From Streptomyces blattellae (lineage in GTDB: Bacteria > Actinomycetota > Actinomycetes > Streptomycetales > Streptomycetaceae), in assembly GCF_009709555.1 (NCBI RefSeq), contig NZ_WJBG01000246.1:33664-97663 (forward strand): a stretch of 64,000 bases of DNA, in the 5' to 3' direction. Position 1 is the stretch's first letter. Each line of letters opens with the position of its first letter. The notes beneath the pieces were generated by a model. That model ran no database searches, was not told the origin of the DNA, and was given only the letters and a program-made list of their open reading frames with translations. This document shows, in pieces, positions 1 to 7,734 of this stretch. A program made the position numbers and the translations under genes.

Positions 1-828
1 GCCGACGGCGGAGATCCGCGGGTCGGTGACCGAGCGGAGGTGCTCGTCGACGATCACGCCGTCGTCCACGGCCAGACCGGCGTCACGGGCCAGCTCGTCG
101 CGCGGCGCGGCGCCGATGCCGTAGACGACGAGGTCCGCTGGGAGCACGCCACGGTCCGTGACGACCCTCTCGACCCGTCCGGCGCCCTCGACGGCCCGTA
201 CGCCCGTGCCGGTGAGGATCCGGACGCCGCTGTGTTCGTGCCGCTGTCGCAGGTGCTCCTGCAGTTGGGGGGAGACGGCCCGGCTCAGCAGCCGGCCGGC
301 CAGTTCGAGCACCGTCACGCGTGCTCCGCCGGCCACGGCGACCTGGGCGAGTTCGAGGCCGATGAATCCTCCGCCCACCACGACCACGTCCCGGGCCGTC
401 GTCAGCGCCCGGCCGATCGCCAGGGCGTCGTCGAGCGAGCGCAGCGCGTGTACGCCGTCCAGCCCGGCGCCGGGCACGGGCAGCCGGCGGTTGCGCGCGC
501 CGGTCGCCAGGACCAGGTGGTCGTACGGGACACGGGTGCCCGTGCCGGTGACCACCGTGCGGGCGGCGGTGTCGAGGGCGGTCACGCGCTCGCCCAGCCG
601 GAGTCCGATGGCGCGCTCCCGGTAGAAGGACTCGGGCACCAACTCGACGCGTGTGCCGTCGGGTTCGGTGTGGGCCTGCTTGGACAGCGGCGGTCGCTGG
701 TACGGCAGATGGCGCTCATCGGCGAAGACGGTGACCGGTCCGTCGTACCCGGCGCCGCGCAGGGCCGAGACGACGCTGTATCCGGCCTGCCCGCCGCCGA
801 CGACGACCACGCCCGCGGCGGACGTCAT
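1..828 (-). CDS. NAD(P)H-dependent ferredoxin reductase (FAD), 3' end outside window
   Basis: The first 276 codons of an FAD-dependent pyridine nucleotide-disulfide-type oxidoreductase are present; the C-terminus lies left of the window. The N-terminus has an FAD dinucleotide motif (VVVVGGGQAGYS, about residues 6-18) and the middle has a second Rossmann motif for NAD(P)H (VVVVGGGFIGLELA), the order seen in rhodocoxin or putidaredoxin reductases. A GIGAAPRDELA stretch follows, typical of the family. Its ATG overlaps the ferredoxin stop codon as ATGA, so it is the last visible gene of the P450 electron-transfer operon. Inferred role: pass electrons from NAD(P)H through the ferredoxin to the P450 upstream. 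The family is clear; the redox partner is inferred from gene order. Confidence 0.93.
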   Translation of the reverse strand, partial: MTSAAGVVVVGGGQAGYSVVSALRGAGYDGPVTVFADERHLPYQRPPLSKQAHTEPDGTRVELVPESFYRERAIGLRLGERVTALDTAARTVVTGTGTRVPYDHLVLATGARNRRLPVPGAGLDGVHALRSLDDALAIGRALTTARDVVVVGGGFIGLELAQVAVAGGARVTVLELAGRLLSRAVSPQLQEHLRQRHEHSGVRILTGTGVRAVEGAGRVERVVTDRGVLPADLVVYGIGAAPRDELARDAGLAVDDGVIVDEHLRSVTDPRISAVG

Positions 829-1148
829 ACCTGCTCCTCGGGCACGTGGACGACCAGTCCGTCCAGGGCGTCGGACAGCCGGACCTGGCAGCTGAGCCGG
901 CTGGTGGCACGGCGCTCGGCGGCGGTGAAGTCCAGCATCTCCTCCTCCACGCCGTTCGGCGGCCCCACCAGTGCGGTGTGCTGCTCGTCGACGTAGACGT
1001 GGCAGGTGGCGCAGGAGGCGTTGCCTCCGCACTCGGCGACGATGCCGTCGACGCCGTTCGAGACGGCCGCCTGCATGAGCGCCGTACCGGACTCGGCGGT
1101 GACCTTGCGCTCGGTGCCGTCGGGCAACTGGAAGATGACGATGGGCAT
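825..1148 (-). CDS. [2Fe-2S] ferredoxin, adrenodoxin/putidaredoxin type
   Basis: A 107-residue ferredoxin. Cluster ligands are visible as Cys40, Cys46 and Cys49 (CGGNASCATC) plus Cys87 near the C-terminus, the C-X5-C-X2-C-Xn-C spacing of vertebrate-type and P450-supplying [2Fe-2S] ferredoxins. Length matches the family. It sits between the P450 (about 40 bp upstream) and the ferredoxin reductase (4-bp overlap), so the three form a complete class I P450 system. Inferred function: one-electron carrier to the adjacent P450 in the cytoplasm. Confidence 0.96.
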   Translation of the reverse strand: MPIVIFQLPDGTERKVTAESGTALMQAAVSNGVDGIVAECGGNASCATCHVYVDEQHTALVGPPNGVEEEMLDFTAAERRATSRLSCQVRLSDALDGLVVHVPEEQV

Positions 1149-1187
1149 GAAGTACTCCTGGTGGGGACGGCTCAGGTGCCTGCCGGC

Positions 1188-2381
1188 TCAGGCGGCTTGC
1201 CAGGTGACGTGCAGCGAGGTGAGCCCGCGGAACACCCAGCCCTCCATGTGGTCCTCCGTACCGTCGTCGAGGCGGAGGCCTTTGAGGCGGCTGAAGACGA
1301 GGGGCCAGGCGAGTCCGCTGACCTCGTGGCGCGCGACCCACGCGCCCATGCAGAAGTGGGGTCCGCCGCCGAAGGCGAGGTGCGGGCGGTGGGGCCGGTC
1401 GATGTCGAACTCGTCGGCCCGCTCGAAGACCGACTCGTCCCGGTTCCCCGAGGCGATCACCAGGGCGACCCGGCTCCCGGCGGGCAGGGCGACACCGGCG
1501 ATCTCGTGGTCCTGGACCAGCTGGCGCGGATACATGCCGATCGGGGAGACCCAGCGGGCGGTTTCCTCGAAGACCCGCTTCCACAGCGAGGGATCTGCGA
1601 GGACGCGGTCCCGTACGTCGGGGCGGTTCAGCAGCGCCTGCGCGCCCACGCCGAAGACGTCACGGGGCTCGTTGACGCCTCCGCCGATGACGACCTTGAC
1701 GTTGTTCTGGATCGCGGAGAGCGCCATGTCCGCGTGGACCATCGAGGAGATCACCGAGCCGTCGGGCTCGCGCCGGACCGCCCCGGCGATCTCCGCGACC
1801 GCCTCCTCGATGGCGTCGGTGGCCCGCTCGGCACGCAGCCAGACGTCGGGGTCGTCGGCGTAGTTGCCGTTGGCCGCCATCATCGCCCGCGACCACTCGG
1901 CGATGTCGTCGGCCGTGGCGTTGCGCAGACCGAGGACCAGGGCCAGGTTCGCCGCCGCCAGCGGTTCGGCGAAGTCGGCGACCAGATCGGCCTCGCCGCG
2001 CCCGGCGATGCGCTCCAGCAGGTCGTGGGCGTTCTTCTCGAAGGCGTCCGCCCACAGGTCGCGCACCTGGCGGGGCCGGGTGGGCGGCTCGGCGCCGGCG
2101 CGCAGCAGCCGGTGCTCCGCGCCGTCCTCGCGCAGCAGGTTCGGGCCGACGGTCCGCAGCAGCAGCGAGCCCTGCTCGCGGGAGCTGAACACCTCGGGCA
2201 GCTTCTCGGCGTGGACGATGTCGCCGTACCGGGTCAGCAGGTGCCGTCCGACGGACGGCACCCAGGCCAGCGGCGCGGTGCGGCGCAGTTCGGCGTAGGC
2301 GGGGTAGGGGTCCCGGCGCAGTTGGGCGAGGTCGAAGTCGACGACGGGTGCGCCGGGGGCCGCCGTGGTCGGGGTGCTCAT
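1188..2381 (-). CDS. cytochrome P450
   Basis: A 397-residue bacterial soluble P450 of normal length. The haem-thiolate loop is FGGGPHFCMG with the axial Cys near residue 343. The K-helix ExxR is ETAR near 273. The I-helix oxygen-activation segment reads GGGVNEPRD near 233-241, so the usual acid-Thr pair is replaced by Asn-Glu-Pro, as in several catabolic CYPs. The start ATG overlaps the cupin stop (ATGA). Ferredoxin and reductase genes follow directly, supplying its electrons. The substrate cannot be read from sequence. Neighbouring extradiol dioxygenase and FAH hydrolase genes suggest hydroxylation or O-demethylation of an aromatic compound before ring cleavage. Confidence 0.95.
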   Translation of the reverse strand: MSTPTTAAPGAPVVDFDLAQLRRDPYPAYAELRRTAPLAWVPSVGRHLLTRYGDIVHAEKLPEVFSSREQGSLLLRTVGPNLLREDGAEHRLLRAGAEPPTRPRQVRDLWADAFEKNAHDLLERIAGRGEADLVADFAEPLAAANLALVLGLRNATADDIAEWSRAMMAANGNYADDPDVWLRAERATDAIEEAVAEIAGAVRREPDGSVISSMVHADMALSAIQNNVKVVIGGGVNEPRDVFGVGAQALLNRPDVRDRVLADPSLWKRVFEETARWVSPIGMYPRQLVQDHEIAGVALPAGSRVALVIASGNRDESVFERADEFDIDRPHRPHLAFGGGPHFCMGAWVARHEVSGLAWPLVFSRLKGLRLDDGTEDHMEGWVFRGLTSLHVTWQAA

Positions 2382-2908
2382 GCCGTGCCCGCCGCGCCGA
2401 TGAGGACGAAGAACAAGGTGGCGGGCTCGGCGCCGTTGTTGCGCCAGGCGTGCCGGGTGCCGTTCTGCACGACCAGATCACCGGGACCGAGGATCGCGGT
2501 CTCGCCGCCGTCGAGGTCGAGGACGATCTCTCCGCTCAGGACGACGCCGTAGTCCACGGTGGGCGTGGTGTGCATGCCCGGGTTGTCGGGCTCGAAGAGT
2601 TCCGCCAGACCGGGCGTGTTCTCCAGTTGCTCGGCGCCGGCGGCAACGGGGTCCCAGCCCGGGTCGGCGTAGACGCTGCCCGGCGGGAAGGTGACGGTCA
2701 GGGCGATCGTCTCGCCGGGGGCCGGGACGTAGGACTTCAGGGTCTGCGTCGGGTCGGCCGACGGGGTCGCGGGAGCCGCCGTGTTCCACACCAGGGAGCG
2801 GGCGAAGCCCGGGGTGTGGGTGTACTGGCGGGTGACGGGCGGCTCTCCGTCGCTGACGATCACGGGCTTGCCGCTGGCGCTGACACCGGTGACGACTCGA
2901 CGGACCAT
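2378..2908 (-). CDS. cupin-domain protein
   Basis: A 176-residue protein with one C-terminal cupin barrel. Motif 1 is around HTTPTVDYGVVLSGE and motif 2 is PGDLVVQNGTRHAWRN, ending the barrel near residue 165. The ATG at 2908 was chosen because AAGGGAGA lies just upstream; an open frame further upstream crosses the 13-bp repeat and is not needed. Motif 1 keeps only one of the usual two His, so metal binding is uncertain. The family includes small oxygenases, isomerases and ligand sensors. Position at the head of the P450 operon suggests a role in the same catabolic route, but substrate and reaction are unknown. Confidence 0.88.
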   Translation of the reverse strand: MVRRVVTGVSASGKPVIVSDGEPPVTRQYTHTPGFARSLVWNTAAPATPSADPTQTLKSYVPAPGETIALTVTFPPGSVYADPGWDPVAAGAEQLENTPGLAELFEPDNPGMHTTPTVDYGVVLSGEIVLDLDGGETAILGPGDLVVQNGTRHAWRNNGAEPATLFFVLIGAAGTA

Positions 2909-2920
2909 GGTTCTCTCCCT

Positions 2921-2959
2921 TGAGAAGCACTGCTGAGAAGCACTGCTGAGAAGCACAAC
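2921..2959. repeat. 13-bp tandem repeat, three copies, upstream of cupin-P450 operon
   Basis: TGAGAAGCACTGC occurs at 2921-2933 and 2934-2946, with a diverged third copy at 2947-2959. It lies in the leader between the MarR-side region and the cupin start, just upstream of the ribosome binding site. It may be part of the 5' UTR or an operator array. No function is shown. Confidence 0.85.
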
Positions 2960-3077
2960 TGAGGAAATCAAGACGTTAGGGGTATGACAGTAAGAGTCCT
3001 GACGACTTTGCGGTTGTCGTGACCCGAAGCGGACTGCGTCCGCGGGCGGTTCGCTATGAGTGGTGGCGTATGGGCGG

Positions 3078-3620
3078 TCAGTCTGCGGCCGGAGTGTCCT
3101 GATTGACCAGGGTTCGCAGCAGGTGAACCAGCTCACTCAGCTGGTCGTCGCGCAGGACCGCCGTCCAGGCCCGCTCGCGCTTCGTCTGGGCCGCGATGGC
3201 CTTGCGCAGCGTCTGGGTGCCCTCGTCGGTGAGCTCGACGACCAGCTGGCGACGGTCGGTCTCGTCCCGCTCGCGAGTGACCAGCCCCCGGCTCTCCAGG
3301 GTCGCCAGCGCGCTGGAGATGCTGGCACGGGTGGAGCCCGAGACCCGGCCGATGTCCTGCTGGCCGATCGGGCCGTAGACCCACAGGGCGTTCAGGATCC
3401 TGAAGCCCGCCCAGGTCAGGCCGAGCGGCCGGTGGACGTGCTTCTCGAAGTCCTTGGTCAGCCGGGCTTCGAGGCGGGTGAGGTCGGTGACCATCTCGAT
3501 CGCGTCGAGGTCCCGGGGCTCGGTCGTCCCCAGCTCGCGATGCTGGTGGCGCAGCAGCTCCGAGAACTCCCGGGTCCGGCTCGCGCCGGCGGTCCCCGTC
3601 TCGCGCACGGTGTCCGTCAC
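3078..3620 (-). CDS. MarR-family transcriptional regulator
   Basis: A winged helix-turn-helix regulator of about 180 residues. After a 45-residue N-terminal tail, the MarR core runs through LTWAGFRILNALWVYGPI, the recognition region STRASISSALATLESRGLV, and the wing RDETDRRQLVVELTDEG. The GTG at 3620 is preferred because GGGCGGGAG precedes it; another GTG at 3650 has no good site. It lies 35 bp after the FAH gene and probably belongs to the same transcript. MarR proteins near aromatic catabolic genes usually repress them and respond to a pathway aromatic. The palindrome at 5138-5158 is a candidate operator. Confidence 0.93.
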   Translation of the reverse strand: MTDTVRETGTAGASRTREFSELLRHQHRELGTTEPRDLDAIEMVTDLTRLEARLTKDFEKHVHRPLGLTWAGFRILNALWVYGPIGQQDIGRVSGSTRASISSALATLESRGLVTRERDETDRRQLVVELTDEGTQTLRKAIAAQTKRERAWTAVLRDDQLSELVHLLRTLVNQDTPAAD

Positions 3621-3655
3621 GATCTCCCGCCCTTTCTGCTCCGACCGCACCGCTG

Positions 3656-4504
3656 TCAGCCGGCGACGATCGGGTTGACCATGGTCCCGACGCCCGTGAC
3701 CTCGGTCCGCAGGACCTTACCCTCGGTCAGGTACAGCCGGGGCGTGCGGCGGACACCGCAGCCCGCCGGAGTGCCCGTGAAGATCATGTCGCCGGGCTCG
3801 AACGTCACCCGCTTCGACAGCCAGGCGATCAGCTCGGGCACGCTGAAGATGAGGTCCGAGGTCCGGCCCCGCTGCACCTCCAGGTCGTCGACCCAGCCGG
3901 CCACCTCGATGTCGTCCGGGTCCTCGAACTCGTCGACCGTCACCAGGTACGGGCCGACCGGGCTGAAGGTGTCGTACGACTTCGGCAGCGTGAACTGGTT
4001 GATCGGCTTGCGCCACTGCTCCTTGCGGTCGCTGATGTCCTGACCCGCGGTGACACCCGCGACGTAGGACCAGGCGTCGGCCTCGGAGATGTTCTTGCCG
4101 GTCTTCCCCATCACCACCACGAGCTCGGCCTCGAAGTCGACCTTGTCGTACTGCGGCTCCACCACGACCGCGTCGTACGGGCCGACCACGGACGAGGCGA
4201 ACTTGGCGAACACCGACGGCTCGTCCGGAACGGGCAGGTTGGACTCCTCGGCGTGCGCACGGTAGTTCAGGGCCACGCCGATCGCCTTGTACGGCTTGGC
4301 GACCCGGCCCAGGTCACGCGGCTCGAACGGCTTCCAGTCCGCGTCCGCGGCCCGCTCGGCGAGGGTGCGCAGCTCGTCGTGGAGGGAGAGGTCGGACAGC
4401 ACCTCCAGGCGCGGCTCGATCGCTCCCTTGCCGGCGTCCGCGACGTCCAGGGCACGGTCGTCGCGCACGACGACGGGGCGGCCGGCGAGGTTGGCGAGCT
4501 TCAT
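3656..4504 (-). CDS. fumarylacetoacetate hydrolase (FAH) family protein
   Basis: A 282-residue FAH-fold enzyme. Motifs of the metal site are visible: NYRAHAEE near residue 80, the acidic DFEAELVVV segment near 123-131, GQDISDR near 150, and the C-terminal FTGTPAGCG loop. Members hydrolyse or isomerise 2-oxo acids made by meta-cleavage of catechols, such as HpcE-type decarboxylase/isomerases and 2-keto-4-pentenoate hydratase-like enzymes, or act as acylpyruvases. The start overlaps the upstream CMD-like gene (ATGA). Together with the extradiol dioxygenase across the divergent promoter, it fits a meta-cleavage pathway. The exact substrate is not determined. Confidence 0.93.
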   Translation of the reverse strand: MKLANLAGRPVVVRDDRALDVADAGKGAIEPRLEVLSDLSLHDELRTLAERAADADWKPFEPRDLGRVAKPYKAIGVALNYRAHAEESNLPVPDEPSVFAKFASSVVGPYDAVVVEPQYDKVDFEAELVVVMGKTGKNISEADAWSYVAGVTAGQDISDRKEQWRKPINQFTLPKSYDTFSPVGPYLVTVDEFEDPDDIEVAGWVDDLEVQRGRTSDLIFSVPELIAWLSKRVTFEPGDMIFTGTPAGCGVRRTPRLYLTEGKVLRTEVTGVGTMVNPIVAG

Positions 4505-5097
4505 GCGGCTTCATCCTTCTTCTGGTCGACGGGCCGGGGCAGGTCGAGCGCGAGACCGCCCTCGACCTGGACCCCGAGGGTGTTGATGACGGTGGCGATG
4601 GTGAGGTACTGGCCGACCGTGTAGAGCACGTCGATGACCTGCTCGGTGCCGAGGTGGGACGTCAGCCGGTCCCACAGCTCGTCGTCGACGCCCTGGCGGT
4701 CCAGGAGCGAGTCGGTGGCGGCGAGCAGTACGCGGTCGAGCTCGTCGAGGCCGTCCCAGTCGCCTGCCGCGGCGGCGAGGATCGTGTCGTCGGTGAGTCC
4801 GGCCCGGCGGGCGATCCGGACGTGCTGGTCCCACTCGTACGCGGCCTGTGCCCGAGCGGCGATCCGCAGGATCATCAGCTCGCGGGACGCCAGCGGCAGG
4901 GTGTTCTTCCCCAGCACGTGGTTGCCGAAGACGAGGAAGCGGCGCAGCGCGTCCTCGTGGTGGGCCAGGGTCGCCCAGATCGTGTAGATCCGGCCGTCCT
5001 GATCGCGGTACGGCGCCAGCGACGCCAGCGTCTTCTCGTGCAGCGCGCTCTCGTCGACGGGCTGCAGGCGGGCCTTCTCGGGCACCTCTCCCGGCAT
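4501..5097 (-). CDS. carboxymuconolactone decarboxylase-like protein
   Basis: A 198-residue all-alpha protein of the CMD/AhpD superfamily. The core around SRELMILRIAARAQAAYEWDQH and the following RAGLTDDTI segment match the CMD motif E-W-x-x-H. The AhpD CxxC redox pair is absent, so peroxidase activity is unlikely. GAGGAGGT lies 5 bases before the ATG. It is first in the leftward operon and overlaps the FAH gene by 4 bp. Family members act on gamma-carboxymuconolactone or related lactones, but many relatives of this size are uncharacterised. Involvement in the same aromatic route is inferred from position. Confidence 0.85.
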   Translation of the reverse strand: MPGEVPEKARLQPVDESALHEKTLASLAPYRDQDGRIYTIWATLAHHEDALRRFLVFGNHVLGKNTLPLASRELMILRIAARAQAAYEWDQHVRIARRAGLTDDTILAAAAGDWDGLDELDRVLLAATDSLLDRQGVDDELWDRLTSHLGTEQVIDVLYTVGQYLTIATVINTLGVQVEGGLALDLPRPVDQKKDEAA

Positions 5098-5137
5098 CGG
5101 GGACCTCCTCGGCTCGATGGCGTCAACGTATTCGTAT

Positions 5138-5158
5138 GACCCTTGACCGTCAAGGGTC
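5138..5158. promoter_or_regulatory. perfect palindrome in divergent promoter (candidate MarR operator)
   Basis: Arms GACCCTTGA (5138-5146) and TCAAGGGTC (5150-5158) are exact inverted repeats separated by 3 bases. They lie in the 81-bp space between the leftward CMD-FAH-MarR unit and the rightward dioxygenase-ALDH unit. Size and position fit an operator that controls both directions, most simply for the MarR protein encoded nearby. Binding is inferred. Confidence 0.7.
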
Positions 5159-5178
5159 TAACAAATATTGTTCTCGCC

Positions 5179-6072
5179 ATGACGATCCAGAGCCTTGGGT
5201 ACGTGGGCATCGGTGCGCCCGACCCGGACGCATGGGCGGAATACGCCCGCACAGTGATAGGCCTCAGCGTCGAGAGCGTCGAGCCGGGAACGGCAGCCGA
5301 TGGCGGCTGTGCCGCGGGCGGCGACTTCGCGCGTTACCGCCTGCGCATGGACCAGCACCCGTTCCGCATGTGGCTGACCGAGGCGGAGACCGGCGGCGTG
5401 ACGGTCATCGGCTGGGAGGTCCGCGACCCCGCGGCGATCGACGAGATGACCGTGCGCCTGAAGGAGGCCGGCGTCGACGTCACCGCGGGCACGGACGAGG
5501 AGTGCCGCGACCGCCAGGTGACCCGCATGGTCCACTTCACCGGCCCGCTCGGCATCCGCACCGAACTGTTCTGCGGCCGCCGCCTCGCCCCGAGCCAGTT
5601 CGTCTCACCGCTGGGCGTCGACTTCGTGACCGGCGAGCAGGGCCTGGGGCACGTGGTGATGAAGACGCCCCGCGTGCAGGAGGCGGTCGACTTCTACTGC
5701 GAGGTGCTGGGATTCCGGCTCAGCGACACCGCGGACTACCCGTGGGGCACCTTCTACTTCCTCGGCTGCAACCCCCGCCACCACAGCATCGCCTTCATCC
5801 GCTCGTACAAGAACGAGGGCACCCACCACATCCTGTGCGAGGTGACCAGCCCGGAGGAGGTGGGCCGCGCCCTGGACCGCACGCGCCAGCATGACGTCAA
5901 GCTCATGGCGACGCTCGGCAAGCACGCCAACGACGGGATGTTCTCCTTCTACATGACCTCACCGGCCGGCTTCGGCATCGAGATCGGCGCGGGCGGCGTG
6001 CAGGTCGACGAGAGCACCTGGGTCAGCCGCACCTACACCGCCGACATCTGGGGCCACCACCCGGTGGACTGA
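5179..6072 (+). CDS. VOC-family extradiol (catechol 2,3-) dioxygenase-like protein
   Basis: A 297-residue protein with two vicinal-oxygen-chelate modules. The C-terminal module keeps the class I extradiol layout: His in GLGHVVMKT, His in GTHHILCEV and the last ligand Glu in FGIEIG. The class signature around KHANDGMFSFYMTSPAGFG is kept apart from Ser in place of the usual acidic residue before Pro. The ATG at 5179 is preferred because upstream codons run into the operator palindrome. It is the first gene of the rightward unit, 47 bp before the aldehyde dehydrogenase. Expected reaction: Fe(II)-dependent meta-cleavage of a catechol. The substrate is unknown. Confidence 0.9.
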   Translation: MTIQSLGYVGIGAPDPDAWAEYARTVIGLSVESVEPGTAADGGCAAGGDFARYRLRMDQHPFRMWLTEAETGGVTVIGWEVRDPAAIDEMTVRLKEAGVDVTAGTDEECRDRQVTRMVHFTGPLGIRTELFCGRRLAPSQFVSPLGVDFVTGEQGLGHVVMKTPRVQEAVDFYCEVLGFRLSDTADYPWGTFYFLGCNPRHHSIAFIRSYKNEGTHHILCEVTSPEEVGRALDRTRQHDVKLMATLGKHANDGMFSFYMTSPAGFGIEIGAGGVQVDESTWVSRTYTADIWGHHPVD

Positions 6073-6106
6073 CCGCCCCGGCCTTCCCTGCCCGCCTTTG
6101 ACGAAA

Positions 6107-6136
6107 GCAGCCGTATCCCATGCAGCCGTATCCCAT
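6107..6136. repeat. 15-bp perfect tandem duplication that doubles the ALDH start codon
   Basis: GCAGCCGTATCCCAT is present twice without a gap (6107-6121 and 6122-6136). Each copy, with the next G, ends in an ATG in the same frame (6120 and 6135), so either could start the aldehyde dehydrogenase. Confidence 0.95.
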
Positions 6137-7712
6137 GCTCCAGAGCTATCTGCAGGACACCTGGGTCACCCCTACGGCCACGCACGCGTCGGCGGTCGCC
6201 GTACGCGACGCGGTCACCGGCGAGACGGTCTGCCACGTCTCCTCCGAAGGGCTCGACGTCGCGGGGGCGTTCGACCACGGTCGGCGCGTCGTCGGCCCCG
6301 CCCTGCGCGCCCTCACCTTCCACCGGCGAGCCGACCTCCTGGACGCGACCGCCGCCGCCGTACGCGCCCGCCGAGAGGAGCTCTACGCCCTGTCCACGCG
6401 CGCCGGAGCCACCCTGAACGACGCCAGGTACGACATCGACGGCGGCATCCGCGTCCTTCGCGACTACGCCGCCCGCGCCCGGGCCGAACTCCCGGACGTG
6501 CCGCACCTGGTGGAGGGCACAGCCGAGCGTCTCGCGCGCGGCGAGGACTTTCTCGGCGTCCACCTGGTCGCGCCCGCTCCGGGCCTGATGCTCCAGGTGA
6601 ACGCCTTCAACTTCCCCGTCTGGGCCCCGCTGGAGAAGCTCGCCCAGGCCGTCCTCGCCGGACTGCCCAGCGTGGTGAAACCGGCCACGCCCACCGCGTA
6701 TCTCACCGAACACCTCGTCCGGATCGTCACCGAGGCCGGGATCCTGCCGCCCGGCACTCTCCAGATGGTCGTCGGCTCGGTGCGCTCGGCGCTCGACCTG
6801 CTCCGGGAACAGGACGTGCTCTCCTTCACCGGCTCGGCCGTCACCGCCGCGAGCCTGCGCACGCACCCGAACCTGGTGGCCCGCTCGGTACGGTTCAACG
6901 CGGAGGCGGACTCCGTCAACGCCATCGTCCTCGCGCCGGATGTCCAGCCGGGGTCCCCGCTGTTCGAGGCGTTCGTACGCGAGGTCGTGAGCGAGATGAC
7001 CGTCAAGGCGGGCCAGAAGTGCACCGCCATCCGCCGCATCCTCGTCCCGCGCGCACACGAGGCCGCCGCCCTCGACGCGATCTCGGCCGAGTTGGCGGGG
7101 GTGACCATCGGCAACCCCGCCTCGGAGGGCGTCCGCATGGGGGCCGTCGTCAGCCTCGACCAGCGCGACGACGTACGGCAGGCGGTGCGCAGGATCGCAG
7201 AGTCGGGCCGCCTCGTGCACGGCGACCCCGACAAGGTGCGCGTGGTCGACGCCGACGCGGAACGCGGCGCCTTCCTGGACACCCTGCTCGTCTCCGCGGA
7301 TCCGGATGCCGCCGCGCCGCACGAGGTCGAGCCGTTCGGACCGGCCGCGACCGTGCTGGCGTACCGCGACACGGCCCATGCCCTCGACCTGGTGGCACGC
7401 GGCCGGGGCAGCCTGGTCGCCTCCGCGGTCGGCGACGACCTCGCCTGGACATCCCTGTTCGTCCGGGAGTCGGCCCCTTGGCACGGGCGGCTGCACCTGA
7501 TGGACTCGGCGAACATGACGCAGACCACCGGGCACGGATCGCCGCTTCCCGCACTGCGCCACGGTGGCCCCGGCCGGGCCGGCGGGGGCTCGGAGATGGC
7601 GGGCGTGCGCGGTGTCCTGGACCTGATGCAGCGCACGGCACTCCAGGCATCGCCGAGGCTGCTGGACTCCCTCCGTGCGACACACACGCGCTCGTCGGCT
7701 GACCCCGTGTGA
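6120..7712 (+). CDS. aldehyde dehydrogenase, PaaZ/BoxD type (CoA-thioester semialdehyde)
   Basis: A 530-residue ALDH closest in pattern to the N-terminal domain of PaaZ and to BoxD: NAFNFPVWAPLEKL, VVKPATPTAYL, the catalytic Glu in NAEADSVN (about residue 260), the catalytic Cys in KAGQKCTAIRR (about 300), and the C-terminal hallmark HGSPLPALRHGGPGRAGGG. PaaZ carries an extra MaoC-like hydratase domain that is missing here. These relatives oxidise semialdehydes attached to CoA after ring opening. It follows the extradiol dioxygenase in one transcription unit. Two in-frame ATGs (6120, 6135) arise from a local 15-bp duplication; the first is used here. The substrate is inferred only by class. 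Confidence 0.9.
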   Translation: MQPYPMLQSYLQDTWVTPTATHASAVAVRDAVTGETVCHVSSEGLDVAGAFDHGRRVVGPALRALTFHRRADLLDATAAAVRARREELYALSTRAGATLNDARYDIDGGIRVLRDYAARARAELPDVPHLVEGTAERLARGEDFLGVHLVAPAPGLMLQVNAFNFPVWAPLEKLAQAVLAGLPSVVKPATPTAYLTEHLVRIVTEAGILPPGTLQMVVGSVRSALDLLREQDVLSFTGSAVTAASLRTHPNLVARSVRFNAEADSVNAIVLAPDVQPGSPLFEAFVREVVSEMTVKAGQKCTAIRRILVPRAHEAAALDAISAELAGVTIGNPASEGVRMGAVVSLDQRDDVRQAVRRIAESGRLVHGDPDKVRVVDADAERGAFLDTLLVSADPDAAAPHEVEPFGPAATVLAYRDTAHALDLVARGRGSLVASAVGDDLAWTSLFVRESAPWHGRLHLMDSANMTQTTGHGSPLPALRHGGPGRAGGGSEMAGVRGVLDLMQRTALQASPRLLDSLRATHTRSSADPV

Positions 7713-7734
7713 CCGCAATGCGGACGCAGCACCT

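Noticed and set aside
3621..3650. Upstream GTG as start of the first MarR gene
   Set aside because: No ribosome site; GGGCGGGAG lies inside it and fits the GTG at 3620.
4653..5139. Plus-strand frame opposite the CMD-like gene
   Set aside because: Antisense shadow with no start context or family match.
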